This document shows, piece by piece, positions 21,655 through 34,204 of a stretch of DNA of 64,000 nt; position 1 is the first letter of the stretch, and every line of letters starts with the position of its first letter. Source of the DNA: Metellina segmentata (Eukaryota > Arthropoda > Arachnida > Araneae > Tetragnathidae); assembly GCA_947359465.1 (NCBI GenBank), contig OX375872.1:78661641-78725640 (forward strand). The letters run 5' to 3'. Position numbers and translations under genes: made by a program. The notes under the pieces were generated by a model. The model had not been told where the DNA came from. It did no database searches and saw nothing but the letters and a program-made list of their open reading frames with translations.

Positions 21655-21830
21655 GTGTTGTTGAATGCAGGTGGGTTGGATTTCGTTTTATAGTGATACG
21701 GCGATATTTGCCCATGCTGCGTCGAACATAAGACAGTCGACGTCAAATAATGGACATTCATACAAGGAAATTTTTACTAACAAAGAAGACAAAATTCTCT
21801 CTGGGAGGAATCGAACCCTTAGACGAATGA
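21655..21830 (-). repeat. SINE-B copy
   Basis: A second copy in the same direction, from GGTGGGTTGGATTTCGTTTT to GGGAGGAATCGAACCCTTAG, the B-box complement. It lies about 40 bp from the previous one and may reflect a tandem duplication. Confidence 0.75.
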
Positions 21831-21865
21831 AAAACGGCTTTGAAATAATAGGGGCGTTGCAATGG

Positions 21866-22083
21866 ATCAACACAGTGGGCTATTGGCAACGGTATGGGTA
21901 CCATTCCGAAGGGAAAGAAGTTCTGAGGACAGCACCTCGTACTTTTTAACCATGGTTAGATAACGAGGTAAACACTTGGGTTGGCATCCCGCTTTCCAAA
22001 CTACCACAGCCCCGCTAACGTGAGGTCACGGAAATTTTAACGTGCATCAATCCCCGCGTACACGACGGTTTTTATTTGGACCT
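21866..22083 (-). repeat. SINE-A copy lacking its 3' tail
   Basis: CAACACAGTGGGCTATTGGC starts the match. CCGAAGGGAAAGAAGTTCTG, GCATCCCGCTTTCCAAACTA and GCGTACACGACGG follow in the order expected for the minus strand. Confidence 0.7.
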
Positions 22084-22151
22084 AGTTTCAATACCTAAAA
22101 TTTGTAAACAAAGTACATAAAATGAAAGTTAAAGTAAATTTTACAATAAAC

Positions 22152-23702
22152 TACACTGCTAAAATAAATTAGAGGAGCAAGCAAAAAAGTGAAGAAAACC
22201 ATGCGAGACAGCCATGCATAGACATAAAATGGGAAGTACATATATACTAAAGCGTGGTACCGAAAACGAGAGACCAAATTATTATGTATAGAATTTTGAT
22301 TCTTTGAAATGATGTCAAGAACATGAAAAGACGCCCCAAGACACTAATTTGGATACCTATAAATGACAAAAAATGTTGTTTGAAGGCGGTGCATGATTTT
22401 TAATAAGGTGTATGGTTTCCTCGAGCTGCTAAAACTGCTGCACACCTGTTTTCAATCGATGCGATAAGGTTATCGATACGACTTTGGGGGATTCTGCTCC
22501 GCTCTACAAGAAGTGTAATCTCTAAGTTCCGGACATTCAACGGATGCATTGGTCTCGCTGCAATACGTCGTTCGAGAGTGTCCCAGACATGCTTGATCAG
22601 ATTTTAGTCAGGAGAGCATGCTGGCCACTCCATAAGCTATATTTTTCCGTTTCAAGCATGCTCTCCATAGTTTGAGCATCATGAGATTTTGCATTTAAAT
22701 GCACTAAAAAAAGGAATCGCTAATAGTTGCATCGTAAGGTACGACACGAGGTCTCACTATATCCTCTACATACCTTTGACCCGTCAAAATGCCATTTCGA
22801 ACAAGATGCAAGTCCCTACGTCCACTTATGCTGATTCTGCCCCGTACCATCATTCTTATTCGTCTGTACTGTGATCTTTCCTACACGAACGTGGGGTTAT
22901 TTCAAGTTCCCCTTTCCCTCCATACCAGAACACGTCGGGTGTCACATTCCAAACCGAATCGGGACAAGTCAGTAAACAGCACCTGACTCCAGTCACGTTG
23001 TGTACAATATCGATGTTCCCCAGCCTAACTTCTTCGGACCTCACGGTGTCTTGAGATCAAAGGAATACATATATACTTGCATAGAGGACACCCTGATGAA
23101 GCCCATTTCGAACTGTTTGGCATGACAAACTCCGTCCTGTTGCTAAAAGAAACTGTCTTTGCAACTCAGTAGCATTGCGTCTTCTGTCTCAACGAGCTGT
23201 TAACATTAGATACTGGTCATCAGTTGCTGTGGTAGCGCGTGGGCGACCTTGCCCTGGCCGACGTCTAACATTCCCTGTTTCTTGGAATCGATCAGCCTTG
23301 TGGCCGAAATCTGTTAGAGTGGCACTACTTGCCACTCCAACAGATTTCGTTACACTCTTTTGTGTTTGTCCGGATTCCAGTCTCCTGATAATTCTCGAAG
23401 CCATGGATTCCGATAAATCCCGTTGGTATAACACATTTTCAAATACATTTTTTTCAAAAAAACTTTGAACAATTGCGTTTTACGAATGAGACAGTAAAAA
23501 ATGAAGCTTCTGTGAAATCTCGATTTCAACACTCATTTTTCGGGTATTTGACGTCATGAACGTTGATTTGCATACGAAATTTTCTTCTTCTGTTTTCTGC
23601 TACAGTTTAGACTATGGCGGTTTTGTTATACGTTAGTTTTAAGTAGAATTATTGGCATAATTTCATTAAAACCATGTGTTCCCTTAATTTTTTAGCAGTG
23701 TA
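22152..23702 (-). mobile_element. Tc1-like transposon with both ends, transposase inactivated
   Basis: Inverted ends CACTGCTAAAAWAAATTA-like sit inside TA at 22152-22153 and 23701-23702; total length 1551 bp, normal for Tc1. On the minus strand the transposase begins near 23434 with a helix-turn-helix region (RIIRRLESGQTQKSVTKSVG) and a GRPR linker motif. The first catalytic Asp is present in VLFTDLSRFG. The second catalytic segment reads VHLNAKSH where the family has DDNA, and the third reads IKHVWDTLERR where the family has IEHVWD, so two catalytic acidic residues are gone. Several stops and frameshifts add to this. Confidence 0.9.
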
Positions 23703-24134
23703 GCTTGTAACGTCTGTTGAAATATGAATACAACGAGCTCCAGAAATCACTTATTGCTATTCGAGTGTTTATTATTATTTTGTGGAGTAATCGTAAATTA
23801 TGAGTGCGCAGTGAATTACCTCCTTGGTATAATTTAATGTTCATGGATATTTACAACTCAAAGCACTCAGAATAATAAGCCGATTAATAACTCTCAGCTC
23901 AAAAATACATCTATCTCAGTGATAATCTCACAAAAATTCAGTAATGCAGATTACATCTAAACTCAGTCTCAAAATTATATCTCAATTTAGTAGTTTCAAA
24001 TGGAACTAAAAAATCAATCAGGTTTCTGACGTTGGCATATACGTATATATAAAAATTATCTACTGACTGTAATTTCATTATGCTATCACATGCGTGTTTT
24101 CACTTAGTTTCTGTATAAATATCGCTTTCTACTA
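23703..24134. other. AT-rich stretch
   Basis: It contains a degenerate TCTCAATTTAG/TCTCAAAATTATATC echo near 23895-24000. Nothing else is seen. Confidence 0.3.
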
Positions 24135-24480
24135 TCTCTTGCTTTACTCATTTCCCAACATTTATGTCATAGTTTAATGATATTTATTCAGTATGCACAA
24201 CCATTTACAGTATGGTACAATTTAGTTACAGGGTAGCGATAAAATAAATTTCACTCTTTGGAGGAATCAGCAGGTAATTTGAATAAACGGAATGAATTTA
24301 TACTGCTTTATCATACGTATTATCGCTTGCTTTACTCATTTCCAAACATTTATGTCATCGTTTAATAATATGTATTTAGTATGCACAACCAATTACAGGG
24401 TGGTACACTTAAGGTACAGGGTGGCCATAAAATAAATTTCACTTTATAGAGGCATCTGTAGATAAATTAAATAAACGGAA
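24135..24480. repeat. ~188-bp tandem duplication carrying mariner-type ends
   Basis: CTTGCTTTACTCATTTCC...TATGCACAACCA occurs at about 24138 and 24326. Each copy ends in a mariner-like terminus: TACAGGGTAGCGATAAAATA (24229) and TACAGGGTGGCCATAAAATA (24414), followed by AATTTCACT. The same terminus family is at 62104. Only single ends are present, so these are relics. Confidence 0.65.
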
Positions 24481-24569
24481 TGAAACTAAATTCGGTATTG
24501 AGACCTTTTGAAGACATGGGGAGATGTATGCCTATATATTTATATCTATATATATTACGGGTGTTAAGT

Positions 24570-24845
24570 ACAATACATTAGAATCATTAAGCAGCAAAAT
24601 TAAGCCCACTAATAGCATCATGTTGTAGTGTTATGGACATTATAGGGCCACTATGTAGTAACATTAAGCACACTAGTAGCATTAATTTGTATTATGCACA
24701 CTAGTGGGCGCTAAGTAGTAGTATCAAAAGCATTAGTAGCATTAAGTTGTAATATGAAGCACGCAAGAAGCGTTAAATAATAGTATTAAGCACATCAGTA
24801 GTACTGAGTAGTAGTATTAAATACAATAGTAGCGATGCTAGGTAA
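24570..24845. repeat. degenerate minisatellite, ~30-60-bp unit
   Basis: The motif AGCATTAAGTAGTAGTATTAAGCACACTAG varies through the block (for example ATTAAGCACACTAGTAGCAT, GTATTAAGCACATCAGTAGT). Confidence 0.65.
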
Positions 24846-25315
24846 GTTAGGTAAATCGTTAATGAGAATAAAATCGCATTTGTATGGGGAACTACACCAA
24901 AGCACTGAAGTGGCACTTATTCTGTGTTCTCGCATGTGACAAGTTATCATTTATCAAGTGTCCAGGTCGCTCCTTTATCAAGCCCTCAATGTCGATGAAA
25001 GACAAGCTACGCATCCGAAAGTCCTCGATCAGTATCGCACCAATGCCTTTTTCGCTTTCTTGTCTTCCCCTTTCACATTATTTTCCTAGACAGATGCGAT
25101 GGATGTTCCAAGTATGAGCTTTAAATACTACTACCTGCTTTAATCAAGCCAAATTCCCAAAAGTGGCGGTTACAAGAGAATCCTCTCAGGTTCAGTATAC
25201 ATTTCTGCTAATTGTATGTTCACGATAAATTTTAGGATTTTTTCCGAAAATAAAAAGGAGCGAAAGTTCGATCCTGTATCGACTCAAAATTTACAAACAT
25301 GTACACTCTCGCATA
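24846..25315. other. unique stretch
   Basis: Nothing recognised. Confidence 0.3.
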
Positions 25316-26267
25316 TACAGTAGAACCTTGATAATCCAAGGTACTTTGGACAGAGGATTCCTCGGAAAAACAGAAACTTGGATAATACGAACATAGTAAC
25401 ACAGAATCGACTAGCACAGACAGAAAAATTTACTGAACTACATATTACTACTAATGCTATCCTACTAATGAAAAATTCACAAAGCAGGATTTAGAATATA
25501 ATGTATACTCTCCAATTTATGTACAGTATATATTTATTGTGATAATTTTGCAATAAATTTGGAAGTGTGTGTGTGAGTTACGTATCGTTTAAACTCACAT
25601 TAAAAAGTTTTAACGGTATTCTGCATCATTTCACTTTTCACATCAATGCAATTTAAACTTCATAATACTTTTTATTCTTATGACGAAGTTTTGTTAATGC
25701 ATTTAATTTTGTCATACTTTTGAAGTAATTATTTTGTTTCGGTGTTGTTTACTTAATTGTTTTATCATGATTTTAATGATGGTCTGGTTTTTATAATCCG
25801 ATATTTTTTTAAAATCCGTTTTCATTGAATTTTATTTTGTCTTGCGTTTTGTGCAGCTGGTCCATTTTTGGACGTAGCACCATAAAACCCAGACTAATTA
25901 ACCATCTGCCTGCCAAACCAGACCATTCAAGCACAAAGCCCACACACTTGTGTTTGAAACAAATTTACTTAACCCTTCGTGGTTGTCTTGACTTGGTATC
26001 TCGTCATTAGCAAAACTGGCAGATCTTGACTGACGATATATTATGTCATAAGAGGAAAACTGACCAGATTTTGAACTCTTCATCAACAAAAATGTGACAA
26101 ATACCTAGATGACGAGATACCTCGTCATTAGCAAATTTGGTCAGATTTTGGTGGACGAGTTATCTCGTATAAGCCCCTTGGAGCTTTAAAAAACTCGGTA
26201 TCAAATTAGCCTCGGAGGACCCGAACTCTCGGTAAATCGGAGCTGGGATAATCATGGTTTTACCGTA
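25316..26267. mobile_element. pogo/Tigger-like element, non-autonomous
   Basis: The left end CAGTAGAACCTTGATAATCC and right end (reverse complement CGGTAAAACCATGATTATCC) match at about 15 of 20 positions and are flanked by TA. The left end is the sequence style of Tigger/pogo termini. The interior shows no transposase; a TTAA-MITE (25969-26189) is nested in it. Confidence 0.6.
25969..26189. mobile_element. TTAA-MITE nested in the Tigger-like element
   Basis: TTAACCCTTCGTGGTTGTCT at the left and CCCTTGGAGCTTTAA at the right. It includes GACGAGATACCTCGTC near 26114. Confidence 0.75.
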
Positions 26268-27216
26268 ATTAGCCCTCGATTAGCGATAGACCGTATGGGG
26301 ACAAATCAACCTTTGTTCTTTCCATCCGTTCAAGGTGATACTTGATGATAAAATCTTAAATACATTGACGTAAATTTTGAAACGGTTTCATCCAACGCAT
26401 TTTCTGGTAGAGTCAAGGAAAACGTGCCATTCCTTAAGGACAAGTACGTTCCTTAAACATTCCCGACCCAAAGCAAGCAACTTCCTGCTTCAACCCGGTT
26501 GGACTGAACGAAATCCTCAAACTCTCCCATTTTCAGCACCTCTTCAAGGGAAATCAATGCTTTCCATTAAGGAATAGGCCAATGATGATACTCCGTTCTC
26601 CCACTGCTCGGGATCCCAATAAGTATGCCATTTCTTTCCGACTCTTGCCAATGATCATTATTTTCTCATAAAGACCCCTTCTTTTCCTTATCCTCACGTT
26701 CGGAGTTCGGAGTATACGATGACCCACAGATAAATATTAATTACAAGAAAGGGATAACGGATCAATTTCTGGTGCCCTTTCCACGACATACACGTCCAGT
26801 AACCAGTTACCACTTCAAGAAAAGAACGCCATAAGAAGAAAGTAAAGGGGAGGCTTATTATATTTGGGCAATTTTGTTATTGTTACCGTTGCTTTGGAAT
26901 AACCTTAGGTAGCATGATTTAATATTTCCTTCCGCGTACATGGTAAGAGATGAATAGTAGAGTTTGAAAATGAAGGTATACAGAAGAGTTCAAACTACAA
27001 AACGTCTTCACGTAAAATTAAGAAAGTAAGACATTTAAGGAAGGCTCTTAAGGACATTTGTACTAGAGATCTCGGTTTTGAACTTGCATAAAGGTACGCC
27101 AGACAAATGAAAGGTACACAGGATACATGTCCGTGTATTAAGAAATTTAAGGATACATGTGCATAAGATGCGCCTAGCGTGTATTGAGTATTGAGGAGTT
27201 TCAAAGTCCTTTTTTT

Positions 27217-27219
<3 letters not shown>
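26268..27219. other. unique stretch
   Basis: 26380-26720 is less AT-rich and free of known repeats. The frames there (up to 66 codons) have no recognisable domain. Confidence 0.3.

Positions 27220-27284
<65 letters not shown>
27220..27284. repeat. (CA)n(TA)n microsatellite
   Basis: A short ACACACACA run leads into about 55 bp of TA. Confidence 0.95.
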
Positions 27285-27287
<3 letters not shown>

Positions 27288-27555
27288 AATGCGGATAATG
27301 TATTTTAAAATACAATTGGAAAGTGTAAAAATAAATTTAATTTATTTTTAATTTTTTCAATGATCTTGATTCGATAATTCAATATTTTTATACATTCACG
27401 CGTTATTTGTTTTAAAAACTGTTTTATCAACAATCATAGAACTTTTGCAGTGAGAATTAAATGTTTTAGGAATGTAATATTGTAATTTGTGGGATATAAT
27501 ACCTCTTCTGACACTTCAAAAGGCATTATTATCCTAGAAATTACTGTGTCAAAAG

Positions 27556-27758
27556 ATAGTTCAGAATAAGGGCTATCAAATAGAACATTTAAAATACGAG
27601 AATTTTATGTAATTTAGTGTTGTGAATACAATATACATAGTCTAAAAAATGTGTGAACAGCCTCTGTATATATATATATATATTGTATTCACAACACTAA
27701 ATTACATAAAATTCTTGTGTTTTAAATGTTCTATTTGATAGCGTTTATTCTGAGCTAT
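27556..27758. repeat. inverted repeat with ~78-bp arms
   Basis: The left arm from ATAGTTCAGAATAAGGGCTA to GTTGTGAATACAATATA and the right arm from TATATTGTATTCACAACAC to TTATTCTGAGCTAT are reverse complements with a handful of mismatches and one extra T. The ~45-bp loop includes a short (TA)n run (27667-27682). No target duplication was recognised. Confidence 0.9.
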
Positions 27759-28498
27759 AAACAACAAAAAAAGGTAAATATTATCCTTTTTTGCTCTTTC
27801 TAGCGTTTAGCTTTATGCTTACAATAGGTACTTATTCTGATGAAGTAAACAATCATCGACAAATTAGAATCTCACCATAAGTAATTTATTCTTTTTCATA
27901 TTACAAATTATAATCTCTAACTTAAATATTATTTAAATCCGACATACTATTCATCATTATAATTTGTAAACAGAACATAACTTAGATAGGATTTGTAATA
28001 GCACAGCTTTCATCATTGTAATTTATAATCTATCTCCTAAATATTTTTTAGCAGACTTTCATCATTATAATTATAAATACGAATATGTTTCTCCACTATA
28101 GTATTTTTAAATAAACGAAATGTTAGTTATGGATGTCGTATTGAAACGGCGCACTCCTGTGTGGTTGACTTACAAATGCAATTTATAAACACCTTCCTTA
28201 AAGACATTACGAATATGAATTTTGAATAGCGGACAGCCGGTACAGGGATGAGACGTGCAAGCTTCGTGGAGATTTATGTCAGAAGAGAGGGAAGGACATG
28301 CTTAACAGCAACCACAGCAGGTGAAAAATGCACAACCATTTGTGATTGACTCTCAGGCTTATGAGAGAGAAATTCAATGACACTGAATTAATGAGTCTTT
28401 GTCTGGGTTCTAGATCAAGAAATGAAATTTGAATAGAAATAGGATAAACGTTTCGAGATTTCGCCACACATGGATGACAACAACTCCCACAACCCTCT
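27759..28498. other. AT-rich stretch
   Basis: The phrase TCATCATTATAATTTRTAA recurs loosely at about 27950, 28010 and 28060. Nothing else is seen. Confidence 0.3.
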
Positions 28499-28623
28499 TG
28501 TTGGTTGTTTCTACGAGATATCTCGTCATTATCAAACTTGCTCAGAACTTGATGGACGATATCTTTGCATGATCGAAATTGGTCAGATCTGGACTGACGA
28601 GATTTCTTGTCATTATCAAATAA
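28499..28623. mobile_element. TTAA-MITE fragment
   Basis: TTGTTGGTTGTTTCTACGAG, CGAGATATCTCGTC, and GACGAGATTTCTTGTC are kept; neither TTAA end survives. Confidence 0.65.
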
Positions 28624-29213
28624 TAGCCGCATCAATAAAATACTATCTCCATCTTGTTCCCGTTACAATTTTGAATAAACCATGTAAAAATCTCGTAATA
28701 TTCTGATCTGTACTTAATCGGAAAACCGTCTGAGAATCGAGCGAAAAAACCAGCATGACGTCACAACGAGTTTCAATGGTATCTGGCATACCCGTTAGTC
28801 AGAAAATGTAATCTTAATTTCCGTGAATAAAAAGGAACGCGTATAGCTCCGCGATCTAAGAAGTACGAAATTTGTCTGACCAACTTTTGATCGCATCGAA
28901 TTTTTTTATTTACCAATTTCATAAATAATTGTACCGTAAGAAAGACTACATTCTGAGGTATACTGTAATGTTTTCAAATTTAGCTGCATTTAGCTTTATT
29001 TTGGACGAGCTGCAAAAATTCACGTTTAGAGGTATTTAAAAAAAATCACGATTAAAGACTGAAAATTTGTACGTCTTTTGCTCACTCGCGTTAGAAATTT
29101 CGCTTTTTCAATCTTGATACTTAATAAACTCTAAACTAAAAACCGCATTAGAAAAAATCTTCCAAATTTTCCAGGGAATATGATGAAGAACAAATCATGT
29201 TAATTTCGTAATT
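28624..29213. other. AT-rich stretch
   Basis: Nothing recognised. Confidence 0.3.
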
Positions 29214-30056
<843 letters not shown>

Positions 30057-30910
30057 CTATGAGTGGTACAAATTAAACATTTTAATTACTACTGGAATTT
30101 CTATAATCTCAGTGCAAGAATAATACATCGATAATCAATAAAGTTAAACAGCTTTTTTATGAATTTGGCGATGAGAGTTCAATTCTTATACGAACTGCAC
30201 TTCATACATACTAAGAGATTTTAGGCTATCTGGTCAGTTTTGCTAATGACGAGATAGGATTATCACCAGGATGTTTAAGGACTTCAAATATCAAGTATAA
30301 TTAGGATTAATTTCTTTTATGGATTTCTCTTTGGATAAAATTCATACACATTTGTTAAAACATAAATTGAAGAGTCTTTCGTTGCTTTATTTATTCGGCG
30401 ATACTTTAAGTAAAGTAATTATTTCCTTAATATAAAATTACTTTAGATCAGAGTAACAGAATTTACAGCTTCCAGTATTGATCCGTATCAATTGACCTGT
30501 AGGGTGCTCGATGCATGTCGCCAAGTATCGATGAATCATTTAACGAATAACCGACATGAACGGACTTTGAACTACGTTAAATATCTCACCTCAGCCAGTT
30601 AAGCCACCACAGGCAGCTCGATTAATCTAATTCGTCAGACAACCTTAAATCAATTAAGGGAGTGGGATGGCTGATACCGACAATATTATACGCACAAACC
30701 CTTTGCTATATAGGGCATCGGGCTATAAGGCCATTTTTTATTTGTCCTCGACAAGTCTTCGATTTGCTAAATTCCGAGAAATTCATTCTCAGTCTATTCC
30801 ATTAGAATTTGAAGCATTCAAGTATCTTGTTTAAACAGCTATCTCAAACTAAATTAATAAAAAAATTGTCTCCTATAATTGTCAATATGAAGTAATTTAT
30901 TTTCAAAATA
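30057..30910. other. unique stretch
   Basis: At about 30229-30262 there is a scrap of the TTAA-MITE (CTGGTCAGTTTTGCTAATGA then CGAGATAGG). The rest is unremarkable. Confidence 0.35.
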
Positions 30911-31120
30911 TTAATCCCCTAAGTGGTTTCGTAGAGATATCTCGTCCATCAAGATCTGATTAATTTTGCCAATGACGAGATAACTCGTCATAAAGATACT
31001 GCCTTTGTTTTTATGACGACATAAACAAGATGTGGTCAGTGTTTTTCTAAAGACAAGATATCTCGTTCATCAAGATATGGCCAGTTTTGATAACGACGAG
31101 ACAATCACTAAGAGGGTTAA
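30911..31120. mobile_element. TTAA-MITE copy
   Basis: TTAATCCCCTAAGTGGTTTC at the left and ATCACTAAGAGGGTTAA at the right, both in TTAA. Confidence 0.8.
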
Positions 31121-31152
31121 ATTGCATTCAGTATTAAGCTTCAGTATTTTGC

Positions 31153-31360
31153 TTAAGGAGGCTGTCTCGACGAGATATCTTGTCACTAGCAAAACTTACT
31201 AGACGTTGATGGACGAGGTATACGGATATTAGAAGAAAACAGATATTGATCGTGTCATCATCAAAAAATACGCAACATCTTGATGACGACATGTCTCATC
31301 TTATCAAAATTGGTAAGATATTAATGGACGAGATGTTATCGAAACCTCTTGCAGGGTTAA
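31153..31360. mobile_element. TTAA-MITE copy, second of a pair
   Basis: TTAAGGAGGCTGTCTCGACG at the left and ACCTCTTGCAGGGTTAA at the right. It begins 33 bp after the previous copy and reads in the opposite internal order (ATTAGCAAAA linkers first). Confidence 0.75.
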
Positions 31361-31559
31361 ACAAAACAACAAGTCATTTAATACATAATTTTAGCCACTT
31401 TCTTTCAAATATGTCATTTTTGTCTGCCCTAGAAACTACATCAGTCCTTTTCGGTGTATTTCGTTTTTATAGTATCCCAAGAGCGCGGAATATCGAAAGA
31501 TTATCGTACATACCGAAAGTTAATTTACCTAATTTATGTCTGCATTTTCTTAGAATATA

Positions 31560-31640
31560 CGGTTGGTTGGGTTTTATAGCGCAAGGGGTTGACTTGGAAA
31601 AACAACATGAAGTAAATCGACATACACTCGAGGTAGGTTT
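31560..31640 (-). repeat. SINE-B fragment
   Basis: GGTTGGTTGGGTTTTATAGC then GCAAGGGG and degraded AACATGAAGTAAATCGACAT. The head is missing. A 147-codon plus frame spans this and the MITE at 31153; being built of two unrelated repeats it is not a gene. Confidence 0.65.
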
Positions 31641-32919
31641 TAAGAAATTTTGTAAGGAAAGAGAAGATGTTAAGTGTAAATTAGCATAAAAAGTTATGTG
31701 GAAAACACACTTCCTTAATAATTCAATGGAAAAATTCTGTGCTATTTTTCAATTCTCATTTTCAAAATGAATATGATTAAATTTATTTTCCACATTCTGC
31801 TTTATTCTCGCTTTAAGTACCATTTCCGTTTTTCATCAAGATGTAATTATCATCAACAAACTACAAAAGTGTTTTGTTCTAAGAATTTATACCCTCGAAT
31901 TTAATTTTATTTTTTAAGATAGCCTCTTCATTTTTCTTATACCGAAAATTATTTAAAGTATCCAAACACGTTGAATGTGTTCTAAAATTTCAAAAAAAAG
32001 GTTTTGATCTTATTTGATATTGGATTTCATCTCTAAGTTAATTAGTTGCAAAAAATATTAAGATTGTATTCAAGGAAGGAAAAAAAACTGGAAGTAGGTA
32101 TTGAAAACACCGGAAGAGAGTGGCAGTTAAAAAACCAAAAACCTGTTAAAATTTAAATTTAAAATTTACTTTTTTTGCAATTACATAATTTTAGAAAGTT
32201 TTCTGAATTGTGAAAATGGTTTCTCTTTTGGAAATATTGTTAACATATTTAAAGAGAAGTGAAGAACAAAACTGTTTACACAAACAGTAAAAGCAAGAAA
32301 GAGAACAAACGATACACTTTTTTTCAAACTATATTTTACTATAAATTAATATTTACACATTATTTCCTCACTTGAAATATTCTAATATAAAAAGTTATTG
32401 ATGGATTCTCGTAAAACTTTGAAAACTTGTTCTTTATAATGTTGTCTAGGGAATGAACAAGAATAATTATGGTGAGTTGAAATGCTTTTAAATTACAGCC
32501 TTTTATTTAAGAAATAGGTCTGTAAAACTATAACAAATCTTATATTCAATATTCGATTGCTTGTAAAATTTTGTTTATTTAAATATCCTTTTGATTCTAG
32601 TTCATTCCCTAGAAAAATGCATGTTGTTTATTTTGGAAGCATCATTTTTCAAATGGGTTGAATAGATTTTTATGTAACGCTATTGAAGTTTTTAACAAAT
32701 TTCTTTAAAATTTCATACATAATTATCATTTTTGCAAAATTATTAATATATATATATATATTTTAAGTATTTATAACCCAATGCTATTGTTTGATAACAC
32801 TAAACATAAAAATATCATTAAATACTTTCGGATACTTTAATATATTGCCATATAAACATCTCAAATGATATTTTTGATTCCTTCAATTTTATTTCTAGAA
32901 TAGAAACGACATTCATTGG
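31641..32919. other. AT-rich stretch
   Basis: A 13-bp inverted echo CTAGGGAATGAAC / GTTCATTCCCTAG at 32447 and 32601 and a short (TA)n at 32747 are the only structures noticed. Confidence 0.3.
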
Positions 32920-33095
32920 TTGAGTTTATTGGATCTAAGGGCATTATTTGACCAATGAAAGGAATGTACTTAAGAAAAGTTTTTGCTAACACAGAGGAAG
33001 TGGGACCCAGGGAGAAATTGATCTAATTCGCCTAGAATTCGCAGGTCGCTAGAGTAGTGGGGAAACCCACTGAACCACAACGACCAGATAAAATG
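32920..33095 (-). repeat. SINE-B, near full length
   Basis: On the minus strand the right end gives GTCGTTGTGGTTCAGTGGGT (A-box region) and later a decayed B box near AGATCAATTTCTCCC. The tail side at the left has lost the GGCGCAAGG block. Confidence 0.7.
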
Positions 33096-34012
33096 CACTG
33101 TAAAATACTCTTATGAATGCATAAGTTTATTTGCATAACTATGACTACTATGGTTTTTTCTCTTCCACAGTGATTTATGCGCAGAATAATTTTAAGTGAC
33201 TTACAATTTAAAAAATACTTTTGGATACGAAGGAGCTGTACCCGTTTTGTTAACCAATATCTTCTTATTTTAAGGTCAGAAGCTTCTCTCTAAATTTCAA
33301 CCCAATGATTACTTGCACCATTGCATCTAACAAAATTCCAGACTAAAACGCACCGGTTCAAAATAAGAGAGATTGTTGAACTGTTAAATTTATATCGACT
33401 TTTCATCTGCATAAAAGACGAGAACCCATAATCGTGAATGCGATCATTTTTATTGCTTAAAAATCTCCCTTTTTCAAAAATATCTGTAAAACCCAAAAAG
33501 GAAATAAGGCAGCAGATTCGAATGAAAAACATTATAACAAAAAGAATTACTGTCTTCCAGGGGACTTGTCGCTAAATCTTACTTTTGCATTTGTCTGGTC
33601 ATAAAAGAGATTCTTCCATTTGACAACAAGCTACCTAAAATAAAATTTATTTTTATTACTGCTCCTTTCCGATTCCGTCCCTTGATTGGTTGCCTGTCCT
33701 TAAAGCGTTAGCTGACAGATTAAGTGGAATATGTTCCAACTTCCGCTGCGCCGATGGAAAGAATAAGTACATCAAAAAGAGTGAATCGCAGCTAAATTTT
33801 ACATTTTTATGAATTTATTCAGAACCATGTCAATATATCTCTGCTTAAAATAAAGTCTGAATGATCGAATGTGATTACACATATAGCAGCAATTGGATTT
33901 CGGGAAAATAAGATGAGATGCCTTTTTTTTTTAATTTCAGTGGATTCATTTTCGGATGGAATGCTCTCTTTCGACATTCTTTTTCAATGGCATGTATTTC
34001 CTGAACACCTCT
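33096..34012. other. unique stretch
   Basis: A good-looking acceptor (TTTTTTTTTAATTTCAG at about 33940) is followed by an open plus frame that runs straight into the MITE at 34013, so no exon is called. Confidence 0.3.
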
Positions 34013-34192
34013 TTAACCCTCCAAGTGGTTTCGACAAGATATCCCGTTCATCGGAATTTGATCAATTTTTAAAATGATGAGATATATCGTCATCAAGATA
34101 TTGTCGATTTTTTTATGACGACGAGATCAATTTCTAGTCAATTTTCTTCTAATGACGATGTGTCTCGTCAAAACAACCTCCAGGAGAGTTAA
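34013..34192. mobile_element. TTAA-MITE copy
   Basis: TTAACCCTCCAAGTGGTTTC at the left and CTCCAGGAGAGTTAA at the right. Confidence 0.8.
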
Positions 34193-34204
34193 ATTAAGTC
34201 GGTT

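Noticed and set aside
31246..31689. 147-codon plus-strand frame, the longest in the window
   Set aside because: It runs through a TTAA-MITE, unique DNA and a SINE-B fragment, so it is a chance frame across unrelated repeats.
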